The notes: generated by a model from the letters alone, not told the origin. A stretch of DNA of 64,000 nt from Bacteroidaceae bacterium (GCA_017560125.1 JAFYOS010000018.1:248001-312000); one strand, 5' to 3'. Counted from the stretch's first letter, positions 1 through 9,648 are shown. Program-made: numbers and translations.

Positions 1-438
1 CTGCGAATAGAAGGGCTCGCGTTTTTTTATCTGCTCCTCTATGAAGGCCACTATCTCTTCGTCGTTCTTGTCCTTGAGCAACGGGCGTTTGCTTTTTGCT
101 ATCGACAGTCGTTCGAACAGGCGGCTGTTGGGCACATGCAAGTATATGGTTGTGCCCTGGCGGTTCATGTACTCCATGTTGTCGAAGAAACAGGGGGTGC
201 CTCCGCCCGACGATATTATTACATTCTCGAATTCGCACACTTCGTGCAACAGGTTCTGTTCTATCTTGCGGAATCCGTCTTCGCCACGTTCGGCAAACAG
301 CTGGTTGATACTTTTGCAGTGGCGTGTCTCGATGTAGTTGTCGAGGTCTATGAATTCCATGCCGAGCGCCTTCGATAGCGCGCGTCCGAGCGTGGTTTTG
401 CCCGAACCCATGAAGCCTATGAGTATTAGACGTGTCAT
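1..438 (-). CDS. aroK: Shikimate kinase, 3' end cut by window edge
   Basis: Shikimate kinase phosphorylates shikimate with ATP in the pathway to chorismate and aromatic amino acids; it is cytosolic. The 146 visible residues begin MTRLILIGFMGSGKTTLGRA, with a Walker A P-loop (GFMGSGKT, residues 8-15), the shikimate-binding FIDLDNYIE segment near residue 30 and the GGG motif in ISSGGGTPCF near residue 76. The family is usually about 170-175 residues, so some 25-30 C-terminal residues lie beyond position 1. It starts 9 bases after the topA stop, so the two are almost certainly co-transcribed. Identity is secure from the motifs. Confidence 0.93.
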   Translation of the reverse strand, partial: MTRLILIGFMGSGKTTLGRALSKALGMEFIDLDNYIETRHCKSINQLFAERGEDGFRKIEQNLLHEVCEFENVIISSGGGTPCFFDNMEYMNRQGTTIYLHVPNSRLFERLSIAKSKRPLLKDKNDEEIVAFIEEQIKKREPFYSQ

Positions 439-447
439 AGCTTTATG

Positions 448-2787
448 TTATTTCTTTTTTGTGTATTTGCGACCACCTTTGGCGGGTGCCTTTTCGCGGT
501 CGGGCTGTTTATTCACAATCTCCATGCACGCCTCTACGGTGAGGTCGGCGGGAACGCTGTTCTTGGGTATCTTGTAGTTGCTACCCTTGTAGGCTATGTA
601 GGGGCCGAAACGACCGTTGAGCACCTGAAGCTCGGGCTCCTCGTCGAAGGTCTTTATTATGCGCTCGGCCTCGGCTTTGCGCTTGGCGAGTATGAGCTCC
701 ACTGCCTCGTCGTAGGTTACGGTGAGGGGGTCGTATGTCTTGGGTAACGATACGTATATGTTATTGTGTCGCACGTAGGGACCGAAGCGTCCTGCTCCGA
801 TGGTTATGCTCTTCTCCTCGAAGTCGCCCAGGTTGCGGGGTAGTCCGAAGAGGTCGAGTGCCTCCTCTAGTGTGATGGTTTCGAGCGTCTGTCCCGGTTT
901 CATCTGTGCGAAACGGGGCTTCTCTTCGTCGGTCGATGCGCCTATCTGCACAATGGGGCCGAAGCGACCTATCTTCACCGATACGGGTTTGCCGCTTGCG
1001 GGGTCTGTTCCCAACAGGCGTTCACCCACCTTGTACTCGCTCTTTACCTGAAGTATGTTGCTCACCTGTGTGTCGAAGCCGCTGTAGAATGTGCTGATGG
1101 GCTCCACCCACTGCTTTTCGCCCTCGGCAATGGCGTCGAAGTCCTTCTCCACTGTAGCGGTGAAGTTGTAGTCCATTATCTCGGGGAAATTGGCGAGCAG
1201 GAAGTCGTTAACCACGATGCCTATGTCGGTGGGCATCAGTTTCGATTTCTCGGCGCCTATCTTTTCGCTCTCTACGTATTCCTTCACCTCGCCGTCGATG
1301 AGCGCGTATCGGTTGTAGCGGCGCTCGGTGCCGGGCTTGTCGCCACGGAGCACATATTCGCGCTGCTGTATGGTGCTGATGGTGGGTGCGTAGGTTGAAG
1401 GACGGCCTATGCCCAGTTCCTCGAGCTTGCGCACGAGGCTTGCCTCGGTGTAGCGGGGAGGATGCTGTGTGAAACGCTCGGTGGCGGTTATCTCGTGTGT
1501 GTTGAGTTCCTCGCCTATGTGTACGGCGGGCAGCGATTTTGCCTCGGCGAGTGTTTCGTCGTCGGTTGATTCGCGATATACATGCAGGAAACCGTCGAAG
1601 AGGGTTACTTCGCCGGTTGCTACAAAGCTTTCGCTATGGTCGCTGATTGCTATGTTTACTGTGGTCTTTTCTACCTGCGCGTCGGCCATCTGCGATGCGA
1701 TGGTGCGCTTCCAGATGAGCTCGTACAGGCGTTTCTCCGATGTGGTGCCCTCGATGGTTCTGTTGTCCATGTAGGTGGGGCGTATTGCCTCGTGAGCCTC
1801 CTGTGCGCCTTTCGAATTCGTTGCATATTGGCGTGTCTTCAGGTATTCCTCGCCCATGCTGTCGGTGATTACCTTTTTGCACGAGTTCAGGCAAAGCGAC
1901 GACAGGTTTACCGAGTCGGTACGCATGTATGTGATGTGTCCCGATTCGTAGAGGCTCTGTGCTATTCTCATGGTCTGCATTACCGACAGGCCCAGCTTGC
2001 GCGATGCCTCCTGTTGCAGGGTAGATGTGGTGAAGGGGGGCGCAGGATATTTTCTAAGGGGCTTGGTGCTTACATCGTTTATAGTAAACTGGGCACCGTT
2101 GCACGATTCAAGGAATTTCTTGGCCTCCTCCTCGGTCTTGAAGCGTGTCGATAGCTCGGCACTTATTATGCTGTCGCCATCCTGAGGGTTGGTGGGGGTG
2201 AACTGTGCGGTTACGCGGTAGCTCGACTCGGCCGAGAACTTGTTTATCTCGCGCTCGCGTTCTACTATAAGTCGCACGGTTACCGATTGCACGCGGCCGG
2301 CCGACAATGCGGGCTTCACCTTGCGCCACAACACGGGCGACAGCTTGAAACCTACTATTCGGTCGAGCACGCGGCGTGCCTGCTGGGCATAGACAAGGTT
2401 GGTGTCTATGTCGCGCGGTGTCTCGATGGCACGCAGGATGGCGTTCTTTGTAATCTCGTGGAAGACGATACGTTTCGTGTTCTCCGGCTTTAGTCCGAGC
2501 ACGGTGTACAGGTGCCAGCTGATGGCCTCTCCTTCGCGGTCCTCATCGGATGCCAACCACACCATTTCGGCTTTCTTTACTTCGGCTTTCAGATTGTTTA
2601 CTACTTTCTGCTTGTTTGCAGGTATTTCGTATTCGGGTTCGAATGTATCTGTATTTATGCTGAATTCCTTCTCTTTCAGGTCGCAGATGTGTCCGTAGCT
2701 GGACATCACCTTGTAATCTTTTCCAAGGAATTTTTCTATTGTTTTTGCTTTCGCCGGTGACTCAACTATAACTATATTCTTGTACAT
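448..2787 (-). CDS. topA: DNA topoisomerase I (type IA)
   Basis: Type IA topoisomerase relaxing negatively supercoiled DNA through a transient 5'-phosphotyrosine. The 779-residue protein opens with a Toprim domain (IVIVESPAKAKTIEKFLG from residue 5; acidic DEDREGEAISWH motif near residue 80). The catalytic tyrosine is Tyr287 in GHITYMRTDS. The C-terminus carries topoisomerase C-terminal repeats (FGPYV/FGPYIAYKG type) instead of clear four-cysteine zinc fingers and ends in a lysine-rich tail, as is usual in Bacteroidetes. First gene of a topA-aroK operon, with a good Bacteroidetes promoter upstream. Confidence 0.97.
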   Translation of the reverse strand: MYKNIVIVESPAKAKTIEKFLGKDYKVMSSYGHICDLKEKEFSINTDTFEPEYEIPANKQKVVNNLKAEVKKAEMVWLASDEDREGEAISWHLYTVLGLKPENTKRIVFHEITKNAILRAIETPRDIDTNLVYAQQARRVLDRIVGFKLSPVLWRKVKPALSAGRVQSVTVRLIVEREREINKFSAESSYRVTAQFTPTNPQDGDSIISAELSTRFKTEEEAKKFLESCNGAQFTINDVSTKPLRKYPAPPFTTSTLQQEASRKLGLSVMQTMRIAQSLYESGHITYMRTDSVNLSSLCLNSCKKVITDSMGEEYLKTRQYATNSKGAQEAHEAIRPTYMDNRTIEGTTSEKRLYELIWKRTIASQMADAQVEKTTVNIAISDHSESFVATGEVTLFDGFLHVYRESTDDETLAEAKSLPAVHIGEELNTHEITATERFTQHPPRYTEASLVRKLEELGIGRPSTYAPTISTIQQREYVLRGDKPGTERRYNRYALIDGEVKEYVESEKIGAEKSKLMPTDIGIVVNDFLLANFPEIMDYNFTATVEKDFDAIAEGEKQWVEPISTFYSGFDTQVSNILQVKSEYKVGERLLGTDPASGKPVSVKIGRFGPIVQIGASTDEEKPRFAQMKPGQTLETITLEEALDLFGLPRNLGDFEEKSITIGAGRFGPYVRHNNIYVSLPKTYDPLTVTYDEAVELILAKRKAEAERIIKTFDEEPELQVLNGRFGPYIAYKGSNYKIPKNSVPADLTVEACMEIVNKQPDREKAPAKGGRKYTKKK

Positions 2788-2815
2788 AATACTATCGCCT
2801 TTCTGCTTTTGGGCG

Positions 2816-2847
2816 CAAAAGTAAGAAGAAAATGTCGAATATAGAAA
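2816..2847 (-). promoter_or_regulatory. topA promoter
   Basis: On the minus strand TTTC, 20 bases, then TACTTTTG. This fits the Bacteroidetes consensus TTTG-N19-21-TAnnTTTG with one mismatch in the -33 box. The -7 box ends 28 bases upstream of the topA ATG. Confidence 0.7.
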
Positions 2848-2928
2848 TTTTGCTACGATGTTTGTGTCCTTACTCCTCTTTTATTTAAGGCGCTTTTGCT
2901 GTGGGAGTGGTGGTTGTGTATAAAGATC

Positions 2929-2958
2929 AAGGGGTTACGCGTTGTGGCGTAACCCCTT
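2929..2958 (-). terminator. Terminator after the DUF1080 gene
   Basis: Perfect 12-bp inverted repeat (AAGGGGTTACGC and its complement) around a 6-base loop, about 20 bases downstream of the DUF1080 stop. The trailing sequence on the minus strand is only moderately T-rich. Confidence 0.8.
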
Positions 2959-2980
2959 GCTGTGCATGTATATCTTGTGA

Positions 2981-4222
2981 TTAGATATTTGCGATGTTGA
3001 AGTTCTTGTAGAGAACCTTGCTCTCGGCACCCTCTTTAACCTGCATGAGGATACGTCCGGGAACTGTGTTGAGAGCCTCGTCGGTGAACTCGGCAACAGC
3101 CTCGCCGTTGATGAATGTGTTCACCTTACCCTCTTTCACTGTGATGCGGAATGTGTTCCAATCGCCCTTCTTCAGCAAAGCGAGCTTCTCCTCGGGGATT
3201 TCGAATTTCCAACCTGCAATCTCGCCCCACTCTTTGCCCTTCTTGGGGATGAATGCGTGGAACCAGATGGGAGCGCAGTCCTTACCCTCGCTCTTAACGT
3301 CAACCGAGAAGTCGAAGTCGTAGAGGTAGTTACGTGTTGCGATGCAACCTTCGATTTTCTCGTCGCCGTTCTCTACAACAAGGTTACCCTCGGCGTCAAC
3401 AGAAGCCTTGATGCCACCGAATGTGTCCCAACCTGCGAGGTCCTTGCCGTTGAACATAGCTACAGCCTCGCGCTCTTTTGCGGGGAGCTCCTTAATCTTG
3501 ATGTTGCGGAACGATGCGGGGTCGCCGTGGTCCTGCAAGCAGAGAAGACCTGTGTTGCACAAACCGTACTCGGGAGCCATTGTCCACTTGCCGCTGGCCT
3601 TTCTTACGAACCAGTCGTCAGTCCAAGCCTCGAACTCAACGATTTTCTCGCCGTTGAGCCAGTGCTCTACGTGACCGTTGTCGAATACTATCTTAGATGA
3701 GTTCCATTCGCCTACGGGGTTGATGTGCATCTTGCTGTAGTCGGGGAGGTGCATAGCGTAGTCAACGCCAATCTTCTGCCAGTCCTCCAATTTGTGGGGT
3801 GCGTTCTTCTGCTCCCAACCCTCAACGTCGATGAGCTGATACTCGGGTGCAGTTACGTAGGGCACGCTGAACTGGGGACGCTCAACTACGTGGTAGAGCA
3901 TACCGCTGTTGCCACCGTGTGTGAGCTTCCAATCCCAAACGAGCTCGAAGTTAGCATATTTCTTGTCTGTTACAATGTAACCGTGGCCGTCGCTACCCTC
4001 GCCCGAAGCTTGGATGCAACCCTCAACCACGTGCCAGCCACCAGCGAGTGTGTCGCGGTTGTAGCTGCGCCAGCCGTCAAGTGTCTTACCGTCGAAAAGA
4101 AGCTGCCAGCCCTCTGCCTTCTCAGCCTCGGTGAGTGTGTTGGGCTGTGCTGCCTGCTGACAAGATGTCATCATGCCGGCTACAAGTGCCGACGCTGCAA
4201 CGAATGAAAAGAATTTTTTCAT
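2981..4222 (-). CDS. Lipoprotein with two DUF1080 (3-keto-disaccharide hydrolase) domains
   Basis: 413 residues. The N-terminus MKKFFSFVAASALVAGMMTSC is a lipoprotein signal peptide with the lipidated cysteine at residue 21, so the protein is membrane-anchored. Two tandem DUF1080 (concanavalin-like jelly-roll) domains follow: residues about 38-237 (GWQLLFDGKTLDGW...) and 250-411 (AVAMFNGKDLAGWDTFG...). DUF1080 proteins in gut Bacteroides have been linked to cleavage of 3-keto-glycosides; substrate is not predictable here. It stands alone between two terminators with its own -7 box. Family assignment is firm, function tentative. Confidence 0.88.
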   Translation of the reverse strand: MKKFFSFVAASALVAGMMTSCQQAAQPNTLTEAEKAEGWQLLFDGKTLDGWRSYNRDTLAGGWHVVEGCIQASGEGSDGHGYIVTDKKYANFELVWDWKLTHGGNSGMLYHVVERPQFSVPYVTAPEYQLIDVEGWEQKNAPHKLEDWQKIGVDYAMHLPDYSKMHINPVGEWNSSKIVFDNGHVEHWLNGEKIVEFEAWTDDWFVRKASGKWTMAPEYGLCNTGLLCLQDHGDPASFRNIKIKELPAKEREAVAMFNGKDLAGWDTFGGIKASVDAEGNLVVENGDEKIEGCIATRNYLYDFDFSVDVKSEGKDCAPIWFHAFIPKKGKEWGEIAGWKFEIPEEKLALLKKGDWNTFRITVKEGKVNTFINGEAVAEFTDEALNTVPGRILMQVKEGAESKVLYKNFNIANI

Positions 4223-4295
4223 GTTTTTTGTAGATTAGATAATTGTTTATAATGTTGATTTTGTATCAGAAGGAACTGTTTTCCGAAAAACCGTG

Positions 4296-4303
4296 CAAAG
4301 GTA
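4296..4303 (-). promoter_or_regulatory. -7 box for the DUF1080 gene
   Basis: TACCTTTG on the minus strand, a perfect TAnnTTTG match 73 bases upstream of the start codon. I do not find a convincing -33 TTTG at the right distance. Confidence 0.55.
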
Positions 4304-4337
4304 CGAACTTTTTTTGAATAGATTGTGCCGATTGTGA

Positions 4338-4373
4338 AAAAAGAGGAAGCAATGTTATTTGCTTCCTCTTTTT
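4338..4373 (-). terminator. Terminator after the outer-membrane barrel gene
   Basis: Perfect 15-bp inverted repeat with a 6-base loop, A-tract on the left and T-tract on the right, so it could act in both directions. It ends the Nudix/TPR/barrel operon, whose last stop is 25 bases upstream. Confidence 0.88.
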
Positions 4374-4398
4374 ATGCTGTTTGTACTTAACGCCTTGC

Positions 4399-6057
4399 TT
4401 AGAAATTGCATTCTACTCCGGCAAGGAAATTGATGCCGCGTGCATAGTAGCCTGCGTAGCTGTAGTAGCTCTTGTTCATCAGGTTGTCGCCCTGTATGTA
4501 AGCGCGGAAATTCTTGTGGAATCTGTAGCTGATGTTGGCATTCAGGTTGTTCATGTTCTCGATGCGCTCGTTGCTGCCTTTTGTGTAGCGTGCGAAGCTG
4601 TATCCCAGGCCGAAGTACAATCCTTCGTAGAGGCGTGCGCGTGCTTTCAGGTTGGCCTCGAACATGGGGGTGAAGAGCAACTGGTCGTCGGCGCCGTCAC
4701 AGCTCCACTTGTTATACTGCATGTCGGCTGTTGCATTGAACCAACCGCTGTAGTCGTAGCTTGCCTCTGCTCCCACGTAGTATTTGCGTGTGTCGTCCTG
4801 TACAAAATCGGTGAAAATCATGTTCTGCGCGTTGTTGAACGACACTGTGGGCAGAAGGTTGTATTTGCTATAGTCGTAACCGGTGTATAATCTTACGGCG
4901 AGAGGCTCAAATCCCATGCGCACGCCTGTTTCTATATCCACTACCTTGTAGGTGGGGGTGAACTGCTTGCTCTCCTCGCGGTAGCACCAGTAGGGCGAGA
5001 GCTCGTTGAGTGCTGTGAATGTGTTCAGCGAGTTGCCACCGTCGGCGTTGGCATAGAATATGATGTTGTCGGTTATTGAACCTTCGAATTTGATGTCGGG
5101 CGCAAATGCAATCTTCTTGCCGTTGGCGGTGAGGACATCGGCGTGGATACCCAAACGGAATTTCCATGTGTCGCAGCGGAAATCCATGAAGGGGTTGGTG
5201 CGTATCGACATGTAGTTGTCATATTTGTTATAGGCGGGCTTCATGGCGTCGTTGTAGATGAACGCGTCGAAGTCGGCAGCAACGCCCACGGCACGCAACA
5301 GCTCGTCGCCAATCTCGAATTTGATGTCACCACCTGCGCTGAACTGGTTTTCGCTTGTTCTCTCCTTCATTGCCGAAGAGTATTTGCGTGTGTGCAGCTG
5401 GTAACCTGCGTTGGCGCTGTACGAGATGGGGCCGGCTAGGTTCGATTTTATCTGTGTCATCAGACGATAGTCGTTGTAGTTCTGTTTGTCGGTGCCAATC
5501 TCGGTGGAGAAGCCTGCGGGCTGGTAGTTGAACACGTTGTTGTTAGCCCCTCCGATGACGCTGAACGACAGCCCACTGAAACGGTGGGTGTAGTCGGCTG
5601 TAATCCATGTGTTGTAGAAGCGTGAATTCCATTCGCGCGACATGTTCTCTATGCCGTCGATGTCGGTCTTGAAGCCGGTGAGCGAGGCGAACATGTTTAT
5701 CTCGTCGTTCTTGCCCAGGTCGAGGCGGTAGCCTACCTTGGCATCTACGTTGTTGCAGTTACCGTATCCAAGGCGGGCATATCCGTTGTCGGCAGCCTCC
5801 TGTCCGGGCAACAGGTTGGTGAGGTCGCGGTTGCTGACGAATTTCTCGAACGGGGTTGCCGAACGCGAAAATACAAGGTCGAGCGGAGTGTTGTCTGTGG
5901 GCAGCTCCACCTGCGGAGTGAAGCTCTGCTTAACAGCTTTTACTATAATGGGATTGTAGTCGTTTTCTACTTTTACTACTGCGTTCAATGAGTCCTTCTG
6001 CGCGAATGTGGCAGCTGTGAACAGTGTCGCAATGGCTATAAATGCTATTCTTTTCAT
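4399..6057 (-). CDS. Outer-membrane beta-barrel protein, TonB-receptor-like without plug
   Basis: 552 residues with a signal peptide (MKRIAFIAIATLFTAATFAQ). A short periplasmic stretch (about residues 20-90, rich in Pro/Val/Asn) is followed by a long series of alternating hydrophobic/polar beta strands typical of barrels, ending ...AGVECNF with the C-terminal aromatic residue that BamA recognises. A plug domain and carboxypeptidase-like N-domain are not visible, so it is shorter than a SusC-type receptor. It sits 40 bases downstream of a large periplasmic TPR protein and is probably co-expressed with it. Such TPR/barrel pairs recur in Bacteroidales; the cargo is unknown. Confidence 0.75.
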   Translation of the reverse strand: MKRIAFIAIATLFTAATFAQKDSLNAVVKVENDYNPIIVKAVKQSFTPQVELPTDNTPLDLVFSRSATPFEKFVSNRDLTNLLPGQEAADNGYARLGYGNCNNVDAKVGYRLDLGKNDEINMFASLTGFKTDIDGIENMSREWNSRFYNTWITADYTHRFSGLSFSVIGGANNNVFNYQPAGFSTEIGTDKQNYNDYRLMTQIKSNLAGPISYSANAGYQLHTRKYSSAMKERTSENQFSAGGDIKFEIGDELLRAVGVAADFDAFIYNDAMKPAYNKYDNYMSIRTNPFMDFRCDTWKFRLGIHADVLTANGKKIAFAPDIKFEGSITDNIIFYANADGGNSLNTFTALNELSPYWCYREESKQFTPTYKVVDIETGVRMGFEPLAVRLYTGYDYSKYNLLPTVSFNNAQNMIFTDFVQDDTRKYYVGAEASYDYSGWFNATADMQYNKWSCDGADDQLLFTPMFEANLKARARLYEGLYFGLGYSFARYTKGSNERIENMNNLNANISYRFHKNFRAYIQGDNLMNKSYYSYAGYYARGINFLAGVECNF

Positions 6058-6097
6058 CCTTCTTCTATGTTGAATGTAAGTATGGGTGTTTTCTGCT

Positions 6098-9000
6098 TTA
6101 TTGTTGTGTCACGGTTTGTGCCTCCTCGGCTGCAAGCTTGTCGAGGCGCTCCTTGATGCGGTCGGCAATGTCATCGTTGCCGTCGTAGTTGTTCTGCAAT
6201 GTAAGCAGATATTGCTTGGCCTCCATCTTGCGGTCGAGCGTCATGTACAGGTCGGACAGGAGCACGAAGCTGCGTGCCAACCAGTATGAGTGCGGGGTGC
6301 TTATCTCTATGTAGTTGAGGATTTCCTTTTCGCACTCGTTGCTCTTCTTGTTGTCGAAGTATATCTGTGCAAGCAGATATTTGGCCTCGGCGCCCTGCAC
6401 TGTGCGGGTGTCGGTGGCGAGCTTCTTCAAGTCGGGTACCGATTCGTTTGCTCTGTTCTCGAGTATGAGTGTCTTGGCGCGGCTGTAATATACCTCTCTT
6501 TCCCATTCGGGCGACAGGTTGCCGGCTGCAATGAGCTCGGCTGCCACCTTCAACAGCTCTTCGCTCTCGCGGAGCTTATAGGCGCAACGCAACAGGTTCA
6601 TGCGGCATGCCTGACGGCGCTCGTTGTCGCCGGTTTTTGCAATCAACTGCTTGTAAAGGTTCATTGCCTCCTTGTAGCTACCCTCTTTGTAGTAGAGCTC
6701 CGACGACAGTGCCATGGCGTCCTCGCTGTATTTGTTGTCGGGGAATGCAATCACCTTGCCGAAGTGAAGCTGTGCGTCGGCGGGTGCCTTCTGGTTGTAG
6801 AATATTATTCCCAAGTAGTAATGGGCATCCAGGGTGAATGAGCCTTCGGGATAGCTCTGCAGATATTTCTGGAATGAGCTCTTGGCCTGTGCTATGTCGC
6901 CGCGGCTGTATGTCTTTTCGGCTGCAATGTATGTGAGCGTGTCGCGCTCGCTGCTCTCGATGGTGCGCATGCCGGGGGTTTTTGCTGCGAAATTGGCATA
7001 CTCGTCAATCTTGCCCAAATCGACATAGATATTCTTCAAATCCTGTGCCGCAATCTGTGCCTCCTCGCTGTGGGGGTAGTCGGTGATGATTTTTTTGTAT
7101 GCGGCGATGGCCTTGTCGTTGTTGCCGCTCTGGTTATATATCATAGCGGTTTCGGTTGCGGCCTTGCGTGCGAGCGAGCTGTTGGGATACTGCTTGGTGA
7201 GGCTTGCAAATGCGGCGATGGCCTGCTCGTTGCGCTCCTGCTCTACATATGCGCGTCCCATTTCGTAGTAGGCCTGCTCGGCGTAACTGCTTTGGGGGTA
7301 GTTGTTTATAAGGCGCTTCAGCGTCTCCACCTTGCCGGCGTAGTCCTTGTTCAGGCCTTGTGTCAGTGCGCTGCGATAGAGTGCGTAGTCGCCGAATGAA
7401 TTGTCGGTCTCGGTCGATTTCTGATAGTACTGCTCGGCTGTGCTGTAGTTTCTGTTATAGAAATGGCAGTCGCCCACGCGGTTGTATGCATCGGCACGCA
7501 GCTGCTTGTCCGATTGGGGAGCCATCTGCAGGAAGCGGTTGAAGTGGGTGAGTGCCTCGTTGTAGTTGCCTGTCTGGAAGCAGGTGTAGCCCAAACCATA
7601 GAGGGCGCGTGTGCTGTTGCTTCCGCTGTTGGTGATGGCGCCACGGTAGCTGTTGGCTGCCTTGTCGTAGTCGCCCAGTGCATAGTAGGCCTCGCCTCTC
7701 CAGTAGAGCGCGTCGTTGTATGTCTGCTTGTTGTACGACGAGAGCTCTATAGAGCGATCCATGTAGTTGATTGAACCCTTTATGTCCTTGTCTATGAAGG
7801 CCTGCACGCCCAAGCGGTAGAGCACCTTCTGCTTCGCTTCGAGTATCGAGTGCGAGGGCTTACGTATCTTCTCGATCGATTTGAGCGCTACATCGTAGTT
7901 GCGTGTGTTCATATACACCTCTACAAGATATTTGCTCACCTGTGTCGCGTGGGGCGAATTGGGATATTCGTTAAGGAAACGCTCGAATACCTTTACGCTC
8001 TCGGCGAAGGGCGAGTAACGTGTCTGGTGTATGCACAGCGCATAGTTGTAGAGTGCCTCTTCGCGTATGCGGCTGTCGTAGTTCATGTTGGCTGCCTGTT
8101 CGAATGCAAGGCGCGCTTTTGTGATGTCGTTGAAGTGGAGCTGTATGATACCAAGGTGCAGGTAGGCGTTCTGCGTGATGGCGTCGGACAGCCCGGTCGA
8201 TTTGTCGAGCGGAGCTACGGCGTCCTTGTACTTGCCTGTCTGGAAGTAGCTGAGGCCTAATTGATAGAACGCAATACGCTGCGGCTTGGCATACTCGTTG
8301 ATGTATTTCTTCAGCGGGGGGATTGCCTCGGCATATCGTTTCTGACCGAAGTAGGCTGCTCCAAGCGCCTGCTGCATGGTGAGTGCCTGGGGCAGATTGC
8401 CGTTGTGCTCAAGGTAAAGCTTGGCCAATTTTTCGGCACGCACATATTCGCCCTTCTTTATGTAAATGGATGCAAGGAAGTAGGGCACCTCAAGATGGTA
8501 TTTGTCGTCAAGCTCTATCGATTTGAAACCTGCATAGGCGTTGTCGAGTCGGTCGTTGTAGAAATCTATGGCAGCAATGTGGAAGATAGCGTCGCTGCGA
8601 TATTTGTCGCTTGTCTGGCGCAGGCGGCTCAGTATGTTGAACGCCGATTCGTTCTCGCCACACTCCTGCAGTGTGAGTGCACGGTAGAGCTCGGCCTTTT
8701 CTCGCTCCTCGGGCTCCAGACGCTGTATGTCGGCCTTGTCGAACCATGCGAGGGCCTTCTCGAAGTCCTGTGAATAGTAGTACGACTCGGCTACAAGCAC
8801 CGACAGCAGTTCGCGCTTGGCGCTTTCGGGGTAGTCGTCAAGGTGTTGTAGGATGAGGCCGCGGCCTTCGAGGTGGTCTATTGCAAATGTGGTTGTTGCT
8901 GTCAGGTACGACACGTTCTGCTGCTGGCTGTCGCTCAGCTTCTTGCGGTCTATTTTCTTGAGCAGCGAAAGTGCGGTGGTGTAGTCCTTGCCGTTGCTCA

Positions 9001-9112
9001 GGCGTGTACATTCGCTTATCAGGGTAGATTGCTTGTCGGTGAGCGCGGCATCGTTGCCCTGCGCAGCAAATCCTATTCCCGATAATAGTATGAGTAGTAG
9101 TGCTTTCTTCAT
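6098..9112 (-). CDS. Periplasmic tetratricopeptide repeat protein, 1,004 residues
   Basis: Start chosen at 9112: MKKALLLILLSGIGFAAQG is a signal peptide and the upstream Nudix gene stops 2 bases before it. An in-frame extension to 9370 would run through the Nudix gene and destroy the signal peptide. The mature protein is essentially all TPR helices from about residue 25 to 990, with repeats such as ALYGLGYTCFQTGNYNEALTHF, AYYEMGRAYVEQERNEQAIA and AHYYLGIIFYNQKAPADAQL. Low-complexity EEAQTVTQQ tail. It resembles YbgF/BamD-type periplasmic adaptors and probably serves the barrel encoded next. No enzymatic motif seen. Confidence 0.85.
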   Translation of the reverse strand: MKKALLLILLSGIGFAAQGNDAALTDKQSTLISECTRLSNGKDYTTALSLLKKIDRKKLSDSQQQNVSYLTATTTFAIDHLEGRGLILQHLDDYPESAKRELLSVLVAESYYYSQDFEKALAWFDKADIQRLEPEEREKAELYRALTLQECGENESAFNILSRLRQTSDKYRSDAIFHIAAIDFYNDRLDNAYAGFKSIELDDKYHLEVPYFLASIYIKKGEYVRAEKLAKLYLEHNGNLPQALTMQQALGAAYFGQKRYAEAIPPLKKYINEYAKPQRIAFYQLGLSYFQTGKYKDAVAPLDKSTGLSDAITQNAYLHLGIIQLHFNDITKARLAFEQAANMNYDSRIREEALYNYALCIHQTRYSPFAESVKVFERFLNEYPNSPHATQVSKYLVEVYMNTRNYDVALKSIEKIRKPSHSILEAKQKVLYRLGVQAFIDKDIKGSINYMDRSIELSSYNKQTYNDALYWRGEAYYALGDYDKAANSYRGAITNSGSNSTRALYGLGYTCFQTGNYNEALTHFNRFLQMAPQSDKQLRADAYNRVGDCHFYNRNYSTAEQYYQKSTETDNSFGDYALYRSALTQGLNKDYAGKVETLKRLINNYPQSSYAEQAYYEMGRAYVEQERNEQAIAAFASLTKQYPNSSLARKAATETAMIYNQSGNNDKAIAAYKKIITDYPHSEEAQIAAQDLKNIYVDLGKIDEYANFAAKTPGMRTIESSERDTLTYIAAEKTYSRGDIAQAKSSFQKYLQSYPEGSFTLDAHYYLGIIFYNQKAPADAQLHFGKVIAFPDNKYSEDAMALSSELYYKEGSYKEAMNLYKQLIAKTGDNERRQACRMNLLRCAYKLRESEELLKVAAELIAAGNLSPEWEREVYYSRAKTLILENRANESVPDLKKLATDTRTVQGAEAKYLLAQIYFDNKKSNECEKEILNYIEISTPHSYWLARSFVLLSDLYMTLDRKMEAKQYLLTLQNNYDGNDDIADRIKERLDKLAAEEAQTVTQQ

Positions 9113-9114
9113 GA

Positions 9115-9648
9115 TTATATTATGTCGTTTGTTCTTTCTTTTATTTTTCTTATTCCCTCGCGTATCGACTCCAACCCGAAATCCTCGGGGTTCAAATCCT
9201 CTATTGCAATCCATTGCAACTGCTCCACGTCGTCGTTTGCATCGGGGGCGTCGTCTGCTTCCACCCTGCACAGGTAGAAGAGGTCGAGCGTGTGCTCCTC
9301 GAATCCCGAATAGAGATATTTGTTCGGCAACGAGAATAGATATCTGCTCTCTTTCACCCTTAGGTTGCACTCCTCGAGCACCTCGCGGGCGACGGCCTCC
9401 TCGGCTGTCTCCATGCTGTCGGCAAACCCGCCGGGCAGGTCAAGCGTGCCCTTGGCCGGCTCCTTGGCCCGTCGTGCCACAAGCAGTTCGCCCTTGTCGT
9501 TCACAATGAGCGCCACTACCGCGGCGATGGCATTGAAGTACAATACAAACCCGCAGCCACTGCACTTTTTCGATTTGAAATCGTTTATGGCGAACCCCTC
9601 TTTTCCACAGCGGGGGCAGTAACCGAATATGTCCAACGGATGACTCAT
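9115..9648 (-). CDS. Nudix hydrolase with N-terminal zinc ribbon
   Basis: 177 residues. A four-cysteine zinc ribbon (Cys11, Cys14, Cys29, Cys32) precedes a Nudix fold with a full Nudix box at residues 74-96: GFADSMETAEEAVAREVLEE fits Gx5Ex7REUxEE. This arrangement is like NudC-type NADH pyrophosphatases and ADP-ribose hydrolases, but shorter than NudC (about 260 residues), and the NudC SQPWPFPxS motif is absent. Substrate is therefore open. First gene of a Nudix-TPR-barrel operon; the functional link to the envelope genes is unclear. Confidence 0.88.
   Translation of the reverse strand: MSHPLDIFGYCPRCGKEGFAINDFKSKKCSGCGFVLYFNAIAAVVALIVNDKGELLVARRAKEPAKGTLDLPGGFADSMETAEEAVAREVLEECNLRVKESRYLFSLPNKYLYSGFEEHTLDLFYLCRVEADDAPDANDDVEQLQWIAIEDLNPEDFGLESIREGIRKIKERTNDII

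Noticed and set aside
9113-9370. 86-codon N-terminal extension of the TPR protein
   Set aside because: It lies inside the Nudix gene in another frame, is arginine-rich and of no recognisable kind, and would bury the signal peptide beginning at 9112.
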